A DNA stretch of 64,000 bases from Zymoseptoria tritici IPO323 (Eukaryota > Ascomycota > Dothideomycetes > Mycosphaerellales > Mycosphaerellaceae). The position numbers and the translations under genes are program-made. The notes beneath the pieces are model-generated. The model did no database searches. It saw nothing but the letters and a program-made list of their open reading frames with translations, and was not told the DNA's origin. Below, piece by piece: positions 11,087-21,713 of this stretch (the first letter of the stretch is position 1; every line of letters begins with the position of its first letter). The stretch covers positions 186,001-250,000 of the forward strand of contig NC_018214.1 in the NCBI RefSeq assembly GCF_000219625.1, given 5' to 3'.

Positions 11087-11686
11087 GTAGAACGTTCTAG
11101 GGGCCTCCCTTTCTGTTGTATACGATCCTTCGCCTTCTCGACTCTTAGGCTGTCCGCGCCTACGTATAGACGGTTTTGAATAGCCCTTTTTGCCTCCTCC
11201 TCGGTGGCAAAACCTACTAGAACTGTCGCCCTAGTAAGAGTCCTTCTTCTCTCTTCGTTTGTTAGCTAAATCGGGGTGCCTGCGAGTTTAAGACCTCTAT
11301 TAAAGGTCTCAATTTCTCGTTAAATGTCCTGTAGGCCTGTTGGCGTGTTGAAGTTCGCGGTCGAGACGCCGTGGACTACGACCTTGTGCTAGAGAGAGTC
11401 CTCTATTACCCGTGCCTCGCCTACGATATCGGTAACCTTAGTAAGGCTATCGATCGTTCGTTAGCGGGCTTTCTCTGTTGCAAAGTTTAGGACAATGTTA
11501 CCCCGAAATGATTTCTTTATCGCAAGGACAGCTAGCTCTTGGTCTTCGCCTTTAAGAGCGTCGTTGATTTTGTCTCGGGTTGCGATCTGGTCGAGTTCCT
11601 TCTCTTTATCCTTTGGTACAAGGATAAGAGGCATCGGTTCTGCTTGTTCTTTCGGCTTGCTAGCCCTCCGGGAGACGGTCGTCCAC

Positions 11687-11719
<33 letters not shown>

Positions 11720-12258
11720 GTTGTCTTTGTTGTCGAGGAGGTAGAGGTAGAGGTAGCGGATCCGCTGTCTCCCTTAACAACGTCTGCGAAAGTAGGCTTC
11801 TTCGCCTGTGCTGCTAGTTTCTTTGTTGTCGTTTCTAGGTTCGAGACTTGCTTTGCGAGGATTTGGGATGTTGTCCTAAAGTCTGTACGCTCGGTAAAGT
11901 GCCGAAAGACTTCGAGAAGGTCGAGAACCCGGGTTTGTTCTCCTAGAAACCCGACTAGATCCCCCGCCGCTTCGACTAGTAGCTGTCGGGCTTGTAGGAT
12001 CTTCTCGTTCGCGGGCGTGTAAGAGAGTGTTTGTTTCTTTCCGAGAGAAGGGCTGCGAGTCGGGGAGATACTGAATTCGAAGGGGTTTTGCCTTTTCCTA
12101 GGTATAAAAGGAATGCCGGTTCTTTTCAGTAGTTCCTCCGGCAACGGCAGGGTTTTGAGAGACTCAAACGTAACTTCCTCGTCCCCTCTAGCCGTAGCTT
12201 TTGGAGTCTGAGGGGCTGAGCTTGCGTCTGTCATTTCCATTTCCGTCTCGGTAGACAT
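11080..12258 (-). pseudogene. LINE ORF1: gag-like nucleic-acid-binding protein, four premature stops
   Basis: A frame of 393 codons from ATG at 12258 to TAG at 11080-11082, whose stop overlaps the ORF2 start. The N-terminal half is acidic and Ser/Pro-rich, then comes a helical region, a poly-Gln tract of eleven residues, and a C-terminal part with an RRM-like pattern (KVVVHGV ... TRATVLVGFATEEEAKRAI ... NRLYVGAGSL), as expected for a Tad1-type ORF1. Stops at 11461 (TAA), 11389 (TAG), 11320 (TAA) and 11266 (TAG) fit Gln CAA or Trp TGG codons hit by RIP. It would bind the element RNA to form the transposition particle. Confidence 0.85.
11688..11719. repeat. (GTT)n trinucleotide run within LINE ORF1
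   Basis: Repeated GTT on the plus strand, encoding the poly-Gln tract of ORF1 on the minus strand. Confidence 0.9.
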
Positions 12259-13217
12259 TGTCTTGTTGTTGTTGTTTGTTGTTTGAAAAGAGGCTCAGCA
12301 GTCTTACGCCGAGAGGGCTGCTTGTTCGTCTCTATTTCCAATCGCGTTCGGGTCCTAGCCTACTTGCGACACTAGGGCACTCTTCTCCCTACTATACAAA
12401 GTGGGAGAAGGTATACTTCAAAGAGGAGAGAAGAGATATATAAATATACCTCTGCTTCTAGGAAGTACTCTGGCCTGCAGCAACGTGCGTCTTTGTAGCA
12501 GGCTTTAGAGGCGTTCTGCGGGTAGCTGTAGCAGGTTCGGGACAACCTTTGTCTCTAGGGAAAGGTAGGCCTATACTCTATACAGAGTATCTAGCTATAC
12601 AGCTAGTACCACTACTCTAATCCCTAGAGGTGCAAATTCGTCCTTACTAAACTACACTGCTCCTTTAGCTTCCTCTCTCGGCGGCGTAGGACAACAGGTA
12701 ACTCTAGTGTAGAGAGAACTGAGTGTATGTGTATGTTTGTGTATCCTGGGGACACTGCTCTTGTTTGGCCTTTGGCTCTTTCAGAATTCGACCAAATCAG
12801 GCGTTTGATAGCTAGAATAAAAGCTCTCGTCGAGGGCTTTCAAACGGGCTACACGGCGTCCGAATCGGCGGCGTATTGGTTGTGTTGTGGTGTGTTGAAG
12901 TGTAGTGTTGTGTTGTGGTACAGGTTGTGAACCTTCCTTGTGCACTGCCCTAAACAGGGAATATTTCGAGTGTGGGGGAGGTGAGGTCGGAATAAGGTTT
13001 CGGAGGTGGGGGCCAAATCCCGGAGTTCAGGGTCAAAATTTGCACCCCAAAGGGGGCAACAAGGTGAATCTTTGAACTCTAGTAGCGGCGTGGGTTTTGA
13101 GGGCAGCGAGGTGAATGCGGGTTCGTTGGAACGGCCTTGATAAGGGCTTTCGAATGGTGCGTGTTTGGTGATGATCGGGTCAATATTGGGTGTGCAATGG
13201 AAGTGCGGATGTCGATG
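12259..13217 (-). other. LINE 5' untranslated region
   Basis: Just under 1 kb between ORF1 and the right target duplication. The outer part (about 12715-13217) is GC-rich, keeps many CpA and TpG pairs and has GTGTT-rich stretches, so it looks almost untouched by RIP; the inner part is more AT-rich. Such a region would hold the internal promoter of the element. A 124-codon open frame on the minus strand (12849-13223) crosses the insertion boundary and is not supported as a gene. Confidence 0.6.
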
Positions 13218-13232
13218 TAGCATCCTGTGTAT
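13218..13232. repeat. Right target-site duplication of the LINE
   Basis: Second copy of TAGCATCCTGTGTAT, identical to 7604-7618. Confidence 0.95.
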
Positions 13233-13621
13233 ATTCTCCTTAAAATCCCTTCTTCCCTAATAGAAACTAATATTCTCTTAGGCTTTAAGTTAAGATTCTA
13301 GGGGAATTAGCTTAGTCTTTTAGTAGTAGTTTTAGGGGGGCAGGCTGCAGGTTCTAGGACATGCTCTAATACTTTTGGGTTTTTATAGAAAAGTTTTCCT
13401 TTAGCTAGGTGTTTTTCTTATAGTTTCTTAGATGCTTTTGTAGAGGTATATAGTCGCCTCCTTTCCTTTGTATAAATAAGAATAAAATAAGTGTTCTAAG
13501 TGTTATGCTTCCTAGTTTTGTAACAAATAAAATAGTATAATTCTAGGGAGGGAATCCTTCTTAGGTAGGAATGTAGGTATTAAGGCATAAATTTAAGAGC
13601 AATTTCCCTCTTCTTATTAAG

Positions 13622-13693
13622 GGCTAGTTAGTCTAGTAGTATAATTTCTAACTACAAATTAGAAGGTTATAGGTTCAATTCCTGTATTAGCCT
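13622..13693 (+). pseudogene. tRNA-Cys-like sequence carried by Copia copy A (RIP-damaged)
   Basis: 72 nt that fold as a tRNA: acceptor GGCTAGT with ATTAGCC (one G-T pair), A-box-like TAGTCTAGTAG, anticodon stem closing the seven-base loop CTACAAA with T33 in place, T arm ATAGG-TTCAATT-CCTGT, and a perfect B box GGTTCAATTCC. The anticodon position reads ACA; a TpG-to-TpA change from CTGCAAA would make the ancestor tRNA-Cys(GCA). It lies between the pol stop and the antisense frame, in the orientation of the antisense frame. Probably not functional now. Confidence 0.7.
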
Positions 13694-13766
13694 CTCTTAT
13701 ATATCTATATTAGCTGCCTAACATAGACATATAAGTATCTTTTTGCTAGATTTATAGATCTATATA

Positions 13767-16700
13767 TTAGAGGATAGTATTTAGGGATTTTAGTTTTGTT
13801 AGATAGTCTGCAAGCTGCATATCTGTTCTTACAAACTCTACCTTAATACTCCCCTTGTTATGTTGCTCTCTATAGTAATAGTTCCTAAGAGAGACATGTC
13901 TTAATCTTTTAGAGTTAGCATAGTTTTCTATAAGGCTAATAGCTAATTAATTGTCTACTTTAATAAGGATAGTAGAAATGCTTTTAGCCTAGGTAAAGGG
14001 CTAGAGCTTATTAATAAGATTCCTTACCTAATTTACTTCTCTTATTGCCTTAGTAAGAGAGAGGTACTCTGCCTTAGTACTAGATAGCACTACTTCTTTC
14101 TGTAGTTAAGATCTCTAGATAACTAGGCCTCCTGCAATTTTAAAGAGTATTCCTAAGGTAGACCTAGATATACTAGGATTACTAGCAAAGTTAGAGTCTA
14201 AGAATGCTTTAATCTAAATTTGCTCCTTTATTTTCCTATATATAAGGCACTTGTTAATTGTGCCTGCAATATATCTCTAGATATATTTAGCTGCCTAAAT
14301 ATGTAAAGGTCCTAGGTTCTAAAGGAACCTTGCATAGTAGTTAACAGCAAAACTAATATCTAGTCTAGTATAGTTTAACAAATGTTGTAGTTCCCTAATA
14401 ATCTTGTTAAAGAGATTATAGTCCTTTATTATTCCCTTATCCTAAAGGGGTTTAAGGAGGGTATTAAGGGGGTACTTAACACTCTTTGTATTACTAAGAC
14501 TATGTCCTTAAAGTTTGTCTCTAGAATAGTGTTCCTAAGAGACAGACATAGAGCTATCTTTCCCTTCCTTTAGGTAAAGTCTAAGAAAGATATTAGTATT
14601 AATAACCTTAATTATGTACTTCTGCTCTAATCCCTTAATTAGCTTATTAATCTTATAGTCTAACTATCTAAAGATCTGGAAGTTATCTATATAAAGGAGA
14701 ATAAGGATGCCTTTCCCTTAAAAGAGGCAAGCATTACTAATAGTTCTTGTTAGACTAAGCTTTTAGAGAGTGTCTATAGTATCGTAGTGCTAGAGAGCAG
14801 CTGCCTACTTAAGCCTATATAGTCCTTTCTTAATATATATAATATACTTATAGGCATCTTTCTTAAAGAGATAAGCTCCCTCTAGTAGCTTAATAAAGAT
14901 CTGCTTATCTAGGTTTGGATTTAGGAATGTAGTCTTAATATTAACTTATCTCCTCTTCTAGCTAAAGTTAACTAAGAGGGACAGAAGTATTCTCCTTATT
15001 GTAGCTCTTAGGGTAGGAGCAAAGGTATTAATATAGTTAAGTCCCTTCCTTTATATAAATCCCCTAGCTGTCTATCTAGCCTTATACTTCTCTATAGTTC
15101 TATCTAGGAGTACCTTAATCTTAAAGACCTATTTCCCTATAAGAGGGACTCTCCCCTTAGGGAGGGTGCTAATAAGTTTCTATTTAAGGCATCCTGTAGA
15201 CTTAAGTAACTTAGCTTCCTTAATAATAGCTTTCTCCTATTCCTTATAGTTAGATCTAGAGAGAGCTTCCTTAACTATCTTAAGATTAGATAGATTAGGA
15301 TTTGTTGCTTTAAGTCCTATCTTCTAGATCTTGCTATAGTCTTTTCTTATAACTAATCTTCTACTTCTTAAGAGTCTAAATATACCTAAGCTTTTAGGAC
15401 TTGCTTTATTGCCTAATTTTTTAGGTCTCTTAGGGCTTCTCCCTACTTTCCTCTTTCCTATAATATAAATATCTAGGAAGGGAGTTATAGTATAATCTTA
15501 GAGGTCTTCCCTTTTAGGGCAATTCTCTGCTAATGCTTAATGTTGTAGCTGTGTTAATAAGGTATTAGCCTGCTCCTAGAATCCCTTAGGACTTCCTTAG
15601 AATCCCTTAGGACTTCCTGTTTCCTTAGAAATATGCTCCCCCTAAGCTAGCTAGGAGGCTTCTTTATGCTTAGTAGCCTCTAGCTAATTAGGCTTAGACT
15701 ACTTATGTTAGTTATCCTAGGACTATATGTCCTAACCTAATGTTTGCTCCCCCTAAGATATTAAAAGGGAGGCTTAGTTTCTCTCTCTCTATATAGTATT
15801 AAATATGTTCTCTACTTCTTAAAGATAAGAAGTAGTAAGAGGTTAGGTATCTTGCCCTTAGGCATCCTAGCCCTAATCTTAATTCTTAGTATAGATAGTA
15901 TAGACTTCCTGTTCTATAGTAATAGGTTATATTAGTTATAGGAAACTCTCCCCCTAGAAGTCTAGGGTAGTAGGTATTATACTATATACCTTATCCTTAT
16001 TATGTATTATATAAGGAGAGGTTACAATCTTGTACTAAAACCTAGTAAGGGCAGATAGTTTAAACTTCTAAACTATATAGTTAGTTAAAGTATTCTCCTA
16101 GAATCCTAGATTCTAGTATTTCTCTGCTCTAGGATAAAACTTCTATAAATTAGGTCTCCCCTAATTATGCAGATATACTCTGCATCTAAATCTCCTAACC
16201 TTTGTTAGATTAATATATAGAGTTTTAGTATTAAGATCTTAATTAAATTCCTAAAGAGGAATCTTATTAGTTAATAGGCATACTAGCCTATTAGTAAGGA
16301 AGATTGTATATGCAACTGTAAAACTCTAGAGAGGAAGAGGTAGGCTAGAGTTAATTATTATTGCTCTTGCCTTATTAAGGATAACCTTGTTAGATAATTC
16401 TGCAATTCTATTTTGCTTAGGAGTATAGGGAGCTAAGAAATCCTATCTTAGTCCCTTATTCTCTGCAAATGTAATTAGATTATTATTATTAAACTCTCCT
16501 CCTCTATCTAAGAACTAGATCTTAACTATCTTTTTGTACTAGTTAAATGCCTTAGTAGTCTATTTCTTAATAATTTGTGCAGCTTGTAATTTAAGCTTGC
16601 AGAAGATAGCCTATCTCCTTCTTAACTTTGTATTAGTAATTATAAGGATGTACTTATATCTAAAGATGTCTAGTAGAAAGATTAGTCCTATAATGTTAAT

Positions 16701-18533
16701 ATAGACCTTATCTAATAAGGATTAAGGTGTTAGTCTTAGAGTTCTTAACACTACTCTCTATAACCTTGTAAGCTTGTATAGCTTATAGTACTTAAGTGTA
16801 GATATATTAATCTGCTTAAGTCCTTAGACTTAAGCCTTTGTTGTACTAAGAATCTTGTTCCCTATATAGCCTAGTCTCTAATACTATCTTATTATATTAG
16901 CCTTAGGTATAGCAAAGGCTAGATAGGACATGTTCCTATTAGTTGTAGAAGCAACTTTAGTACTCCCCTTAAAGAGAGAGATAGTTGCATTCTAGAGGAT
17001 TAGAACGTTATAAGTAGACTAAACCTTACCTATCTTCTTGTTATTCCTTAGAATGTATAAAGATAGCCTGTCTAGGTAGACCTTGCACTTTAGCTAGAGA
17101 GTCTCTACTAAGATAAGGTTATAATTAGAGTTAGGAGAGTATAACACATCTTGCAAGGTAATGTTTAACTTATTCCCCTTATACTTTATTATAATCCTTA
17201 CACTTCCTAAGTGTGTAACTATGCTTTGTCTAATAGCTTAAGAGAACCTAATTAGGGTTTTTAGGGGTTTAAGGTCTAAGAACTAGGACTTGTTATTAAA
17301 GAAGTAGTATAATATACTAGAATCCTAGACAATAGTGTTACTCCTTTGTATTCTAGCGGTAGTAATTGCTGCTCCTGTAAATAAGCTGTCTAAATTAGAG
17401 CCTAAGCCTATATTAGAAGAGGAGATAGGCTTAATTGCTATAGTACCCTTTCCTCCCTTCTTATTATGTCTCTTACTCTTGTCTTAGGACTTCTTCTTGT
17501 CCTTATTAGATCCTCCTTTTCCTTTATATACCTAGGACTTTAGGGCCTTATTAGGGTGCTTCTTAAAGCAATCTGCATTTATATAGATATAATAGGTACA
17601 CTTAGTATACTAATTATTATCTACTGTAGTACCCCTAAATCCTCTTGCTGTCCTCTATATCTGTAGAGGAGGTTCCTTAATTAATAAGGTAATTAGCTCT
17701 TTAAGAGTTATGTTCTTAATATAATAGGATTGTCTCTAGCTTCTTAGGTATTTTAGATAGTAGAGGCCCTAGATAAAGAATAGCCTAATCTGCTTATTAC
17801 TAAAGGTAAGTTTTAAGACTAGAATGTTCTTAGACCTAGAGTATTATTCTATTATAGAGATGTACTTATAATACTACTTCTAGAAGTCCTTATAGTACTT
17901 CTAAGTGTTTGTTCCTTAGATCTTAATATTACTAATTCTAAGAATCCTTAGGCTATTATAAATGTTTATAGTTATAACAGGCCTGTAGGTAGCTGCAATA
18001 GTATTATATAGTTCCTTAGCTGTCTTCTCTATATCCCTAAAGTTAGGCCTTAGAGATTAGTTAATCCTTTTGCTAATAATCCCGTATGCAATTAGGTTAT
18101 ACTTGTGCTAGACTTAGAGAGGAGTTAGTCTTAGTCTACTAATTAGAATAGGTTCTATTACTAGAGTGTCCCCTCCTTCTTTTTAGGAAGGAGTTAGAGC
18201 CTAGGAGGATAAAGTAGTACTCTCCTTAATTAGTAGAGAGGGATATCTAACTTTAATTCCTAGCTTTAGTTAGGCAGGGCACTAGGGAATATTATAAAAG
18301 ATATAGCCTAACACCTCCTTGTCTATAAGGGCTGCTTTAAGCATCCTTAACTAGTCTAAGAAGTTACTTCCCTTTCTTAGGACTTTATTCTCCTTCGTAG
18401 TCTTAAACTTATTAGCCTATATTGCGGCTATTGTTATAACTAGCTCTTTCTCGGCTCGCTAGTTAACTATCTAAATAGTATATAGTAAGGTTCTAGTAGC
18501 TGCGCTTAGAACAGACAATTCTTCCTTAAGTAT
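13767..18533 (-). pseudogene. Copia copy A gag-pol remnant
   Basis: The minus-strand frame from an ATA at 18533 (probably a RIP-changed ATG) to TAA at 13767 is 4767 nt, exactly the length of the same frame in copy B, and is broken by many TAG and TAA codons. Integrase and reverse-transcriptase regions are recognisable by alignment to copy B. No indel relative to copy B was found from the frame arithmetic. Confidence 0.8.
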
Positions 18534-18559
18534 GTAGTAGTTACGCCGGGCTTATAACC

Positions 18560-18730
18560 TGTTATAATTAGACTTAAGCTAAGTAGAAGAAGACCTCTAA
18601 TTAGCAGGTATATATTATTATGCAGAGAGAATCTTAAGTATAAGATTCTTACTTTAGCTATCTGTGTGTAGGAATGCCTTAGCACTAGTCATGTGCACTT
18701 CACTAATAGTCAGTCTAATGATCCACAACA
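18560..18730 (-). repeat. 5' LTR of Copia copy A
   Basis: 171 bp, TGTTATAATT to CCACAACA on the plus strand. On the minus strand it is followed at once by a primer-binding-site-like GGTTATAAGCCCGGCG (18559-18544), which identifies it as the 5' LTR. Confidence 0.93.
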
Positions 18731-19792
18731 TTTTGGACTCCCTCAAGCTCGACATTTGCTCTTCCTCCTCTCCACAAACATGCACCGGTCCTCGTGTGCT
18801 CCTTTTGAGCCGAATCATCTTATCCAGTCCACAACCTACTGAGAGCCTCAAGGACTTGTGTACGAACGCTGTATACGAGTGAGCTTACGTACGAACGCAT
18901 GTACAAGGACGAGACATTTCCCGCTTTTGCCGGTCGTGGGAGGATGTGATCGACACGCCGCTGAAGCAAGAACGATCTTGGCCAGGCGCACGACCCGTTG
19001 CCCTGTCAAATTCTCGTGGCAAGATGCAGCCTGCTCGTGCTAGGCCTGGAGGACTAAAGCACAAAGCAGCACGGAAAGCCTGAGGGAGAACAACGACGTC
19101 TATTTGCTGCGCAGGCAGGAGCCGTATGTTGATCTTCGTGGATGGTTATGCCGGACTCTGACTGCAGACTTCATTCGCGCAGAACATCAGCAAGAAGGAC
19201 CACGGGCTTCCAGCGGTAGCCCCAAGAAGGATATTCTCGCCTTTGAGCATTTGTCAAGTCGCTCGTCCTAACGACATGTTGGTAACATGCCGAAGCCACA
19301 ATTGCGTTCTCCAAGGGATCTACAAACGCCATTTTCCGCCTCCACACTTCGTCGAAACCTTGCCAGTTTCTCCGCATTCTTCGACCTGCACTGGCGATGT
19401 CTGATCAGCTGCATGGACTCTATCGCGACTTCGTGATTCGGTTGTGGTCGTTGCATCTTCTGGCGGACATGTCTGGATGTCTCAATATCTTGCTTCACGG
19501 GAGATCTGCGGCGTTCCCAAGCAACACCTCGCAAAGCCTCCATGCAGGTGCGACCCTGAACGACGCCTCCACAGCACGAGTGGCGCTCTAAAAGAGTAGC
19601 CTCGCCAAGTACCGAATGTGACGTCCAAATCGTTCGGATCTTCACTTTCTCCGCACAGAGCCATGCCCAGATGCGTATAGTCGGACGAAGCAACCACTGA
19701 GCCGGGCTTGACTGATTACCGCGAGAGCCGATATATAAGGTGGTTTCTCCCATGTTGTGGGTGAGTTGAAGATCGCCATCCCATTCGCAAAC
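18731..19792. other. Intergenic region between Copia copy A and the lyase-like gene
   Basis: Normal base composition resumes directly after the TTTTG target duplication. Short overlapping frames on both strands show no protein-like features. The last 60 bases form the core promoter of the downstream gene. Confidence 0.55.
19731..19738 (+). promoter_or_regulatory. TATA box of the virginiamycin-B-lyase-like gene
   Basis: ATATATAAGG about 55 nt before the ATG at 19793, in an otherwise GC-richer context. Confidence 0.55.
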
Positions 19793-21125
19793 ATGTTCAC
19801 CTCTACTTCTCTCACCGCTGGCATCGCTCTGCTGAGCTCGATCGCTGGTGCTTCACCTATTGAGGAGAGGCAGGCAAACAAGTTCACTTATTTCCCTCTC
19901 AAAACGGCGCTTGCTTCGCCTTGCGACTTGACGACTGGGCTGGATGGCAAGATCTACGTATGATTCATGCTTCGATAGACAGCCATGGAGCCTAAATTGA
20001 CTTCTCATGTAGGCCGACACATTCACATCGAACAAGATTGTGCAGATCGATCGTGATACTGGCGAGCTGAACGAGTACGACATTCCGTACAAGCTCCAGC
20101 CTTTGAACTCCAGCGTCCTGCCCAGCGATGTCCTTGGACGTGTCGCTCTGTCTTGCGTCGTGCAGCCAGGAAAGAATGGAGTGAGTGATAGACCTGCTGT
20201 TTGTTTCTCTTCGTCAACGTACTGACCATTGACATCAGAAAATCTACGCCGCCGCCGGCCAACGCAACGAGTTCGTCATCTTCGACCCGTCAACCAAAGA
20301 GATGACCGTCCTTGAGACCGGCAACCCACTGGGCAACCTCCAGCCCTTCAACGACGCCTGGCCCGGCGAGACAGGAGTACGTTCATCCCAACACCACCGC
20401 TTCAAGCAACTCAATACTGACACCGACAACAGATGTACTTCACCCAAACCACCGGCAACGTAATCAACCTCATCGACTACGCCACCAACGAAATCACAAC
20501 CTACAACGTCCCCACCCCCCTCGCCGGTCCACTAGGTCTCATCGTCGCCTCCGACGGCGGCGTCTGGTTCACCGAAATGCTAGCCAACAAAATCGGCCGC
20601 CTGAACCCCAGCGACGGCACCTTCAAAGAATACCCCCTCCCACCATCCCTCTTCACCCCATCCGTCATGCGCGCCGAAACCGAGGGCCGATACCTCTGGT
20701 TCACCGCCATCGCAACCGTATGTCCCATCTCCTCACATAAACACACACACTCATAACCCAGCGTACTGGTACTGACGACAACCCTGCTACAGAACTCCAT
20801 CGGCCGCATCGACATCCTCACCGGCTCAACCAAAACCTATACCGACTCCCGCCTGCTCGCGACCCCCATCGAAAACACCGTCGACGCGCAGGGGAATATC
20901 TGGTACAGCACTCTGACCCGCAACACGCTGAACTACATCACGCCTTCGACGGGCGAGTTCACGACCATTCAGCAACCGGCGACGGATCTGACGGGCGGTA
21001 TTGGAGGTGGGATTCTGCCGAGTTTGCCACCCGCGGCGGATATTGCGATTCATTATGAGGGGAGGGATAATTCGATTTGGTTTACGGAGTTGGCGAATAA
21101 TCGGGTGGGGAGGTATAGGATTTAG
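19793..21125 (+). CDS. Secreted virginiamycin B lyase / streptogramin-lyase-like beta-propeller
   Basis: Five exons: 19793-19957, 20013-20180, 20239-20376, 20433-20717, 20793-21125. The four introns (55-75 nt, GT-AG) are all phase 0 and join into 362 aa. The first ~20 residues are a signal peptide (LTAGIALLSSIAGASP). The rest has propeller blades with the recurring pattern G-x-[IV]-W-[FY]-[TS] followed by N-x-[IV]-G-R: DGGVWFTEMLANKIGRL, LWFTAIATNSIGRI, GNIWYSTL, SIWFTELANNRVGRY. Bacterial Vgb linearises streptogramin B; fungal secreted relatives have no established substrate, so lyase activity is not claimed. The introns fall between structural repeats. Confidence 0.85.
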
Positions 21126-21713
21126 AAAGGGGAAGCGGGAACGGGGGAGGCGGGGATGGGGTGACGAGACGTTGACAATTGAAATGAATACACAAATGTA
21201 TGACAGGACAGCAAGGATTCGTCCAAATGTACATATTTCCTGTTACGACTTTTGCGTCAAAGTTGATGGATTGATGGATGGATGGCTTTGAATTTCCACA
21301 CAGTTGGAGTTTAGGAGTACCAAGCGGACCTGGGAGGACTATGCCCACGCACATGACCTTTTGAAAGCGTGTCAACGAACCGATAGCGTAGGGACTTTTC
21401 TTTTGTCGGCCCCGTTCTCGATATCAAGACTGTGCAACCCCTGCACGGGGACATGCGTCGAGACTTGCTGCTAATGCGTTTCGGGGGCAATACACGTCCA
21501 ACACGATTGCAACTGCTTCTAATGTCCTAGCACCCTGCCTTTTCGCGCCGCACGCCCGTCAAGGCCAACGAGGTCGATGTGACCGGTGCTGCGAAAGTTC
21601 ATCAAGCTTCATACAATTCTCTGTGCCGTATGTCCTGTCATATGCCATATCTACATTTCCACATACCTCCCCAAACAGTGGGGAAAAGGGGTATCATTTC
21701 AATTCATCCCTCA
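21126..21713. other. Intergenic region, convergent 3' flanks
   Basis: Lies between the ends of the plus-strand lyase-like gene and the minus-strand flippase gene. No gene seen. Confidence 0.6.

Larger units (their letters stand above)
7619..13217 (-). mobile_element. Non-LTR retrotransposon (LINE, Tad1-like), nested in Copia copy A, full length but RIP-inactivated
   Basis: About 5.6 kb inserted on the minus strand. It ends (left side) in a (CAAA)n-type 3' tail, seen as repeated TTTG at 7619-7646, and is bounded by a 15-bp target duplication. Two reading frames overlap in ATGTTAG: ORF1 (12258-11080) and ORF2 (11086-7841). ORF2 has an APE-type endonuclease, a reverse transcriptase with YVDD, and a C-terminal Cys-His motif. 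Both frames are free of frameshifts and broken only by nine in-frame stops that fit single CpA-to-TpA changes. Base composition is far closer to normal than in the surrounding Copia DNA, so the LINE arrived after most of the Copia decay or was exposed to RIP less. Confidence 0.93.
6938..13490 (+). pseudogene. Antisense reading frame of Copia copy A (interrupted by the LINE)
   Basis: Reading opposite to gag-pol, 6938-7618 joined to 13233-13490 (across the LINE insertion) gives one frame of 313 codons including the final TAA. The only interruptions are TAG and TAA codons, no TGA. In copy B some of the same positions read CAG, so they fit RIP-converted Gln and Trp codons. The residue texture is protein-like, with charged and aromatic mixtures in the middle and hydrophobic segments at the start, but no known family was recognised. 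The start codon is not identifiable. Whether this was ever a gene is inference; see the copy in element B at 47901-48839. Confidence 0.45.
6761..18730 (-). mobile_element. Copia-type LTR retrotransposon, copy A, RIP-degraded and split by a nested LINE
   Basis: Bounded by two 171-bp LTRs (6761-6931 and 18560-18730) that begin TG and end CA, with TGTT/AACA inverted tips, and flanked by a perfect 5-bp target duplication TTTTG (6756-6760 and 18731-18735). Without the LINE (7619-13217) and one copy of its 15-bp duplication the element measures 6356 bp. The gag-pol remnant runs on the minus strand from 18533 to 13767, followed by a tRNA-like sequence and an antisense reading frame before the 3' LTR on the left. 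The DNA is AT-rich and poor in CpA and TpG, as expected after heavy RIP. Most differences between the two LTRs are transitions at CpA or TpG. The element is dead. Confidence 0.93.

Noticed and set aside
12849..13223. 124-codon frame at the LINE 5' end
   Set aside because: It crosses the target-site duplication, so it cannot be an ancestral gene of the LINE or the Copia element.
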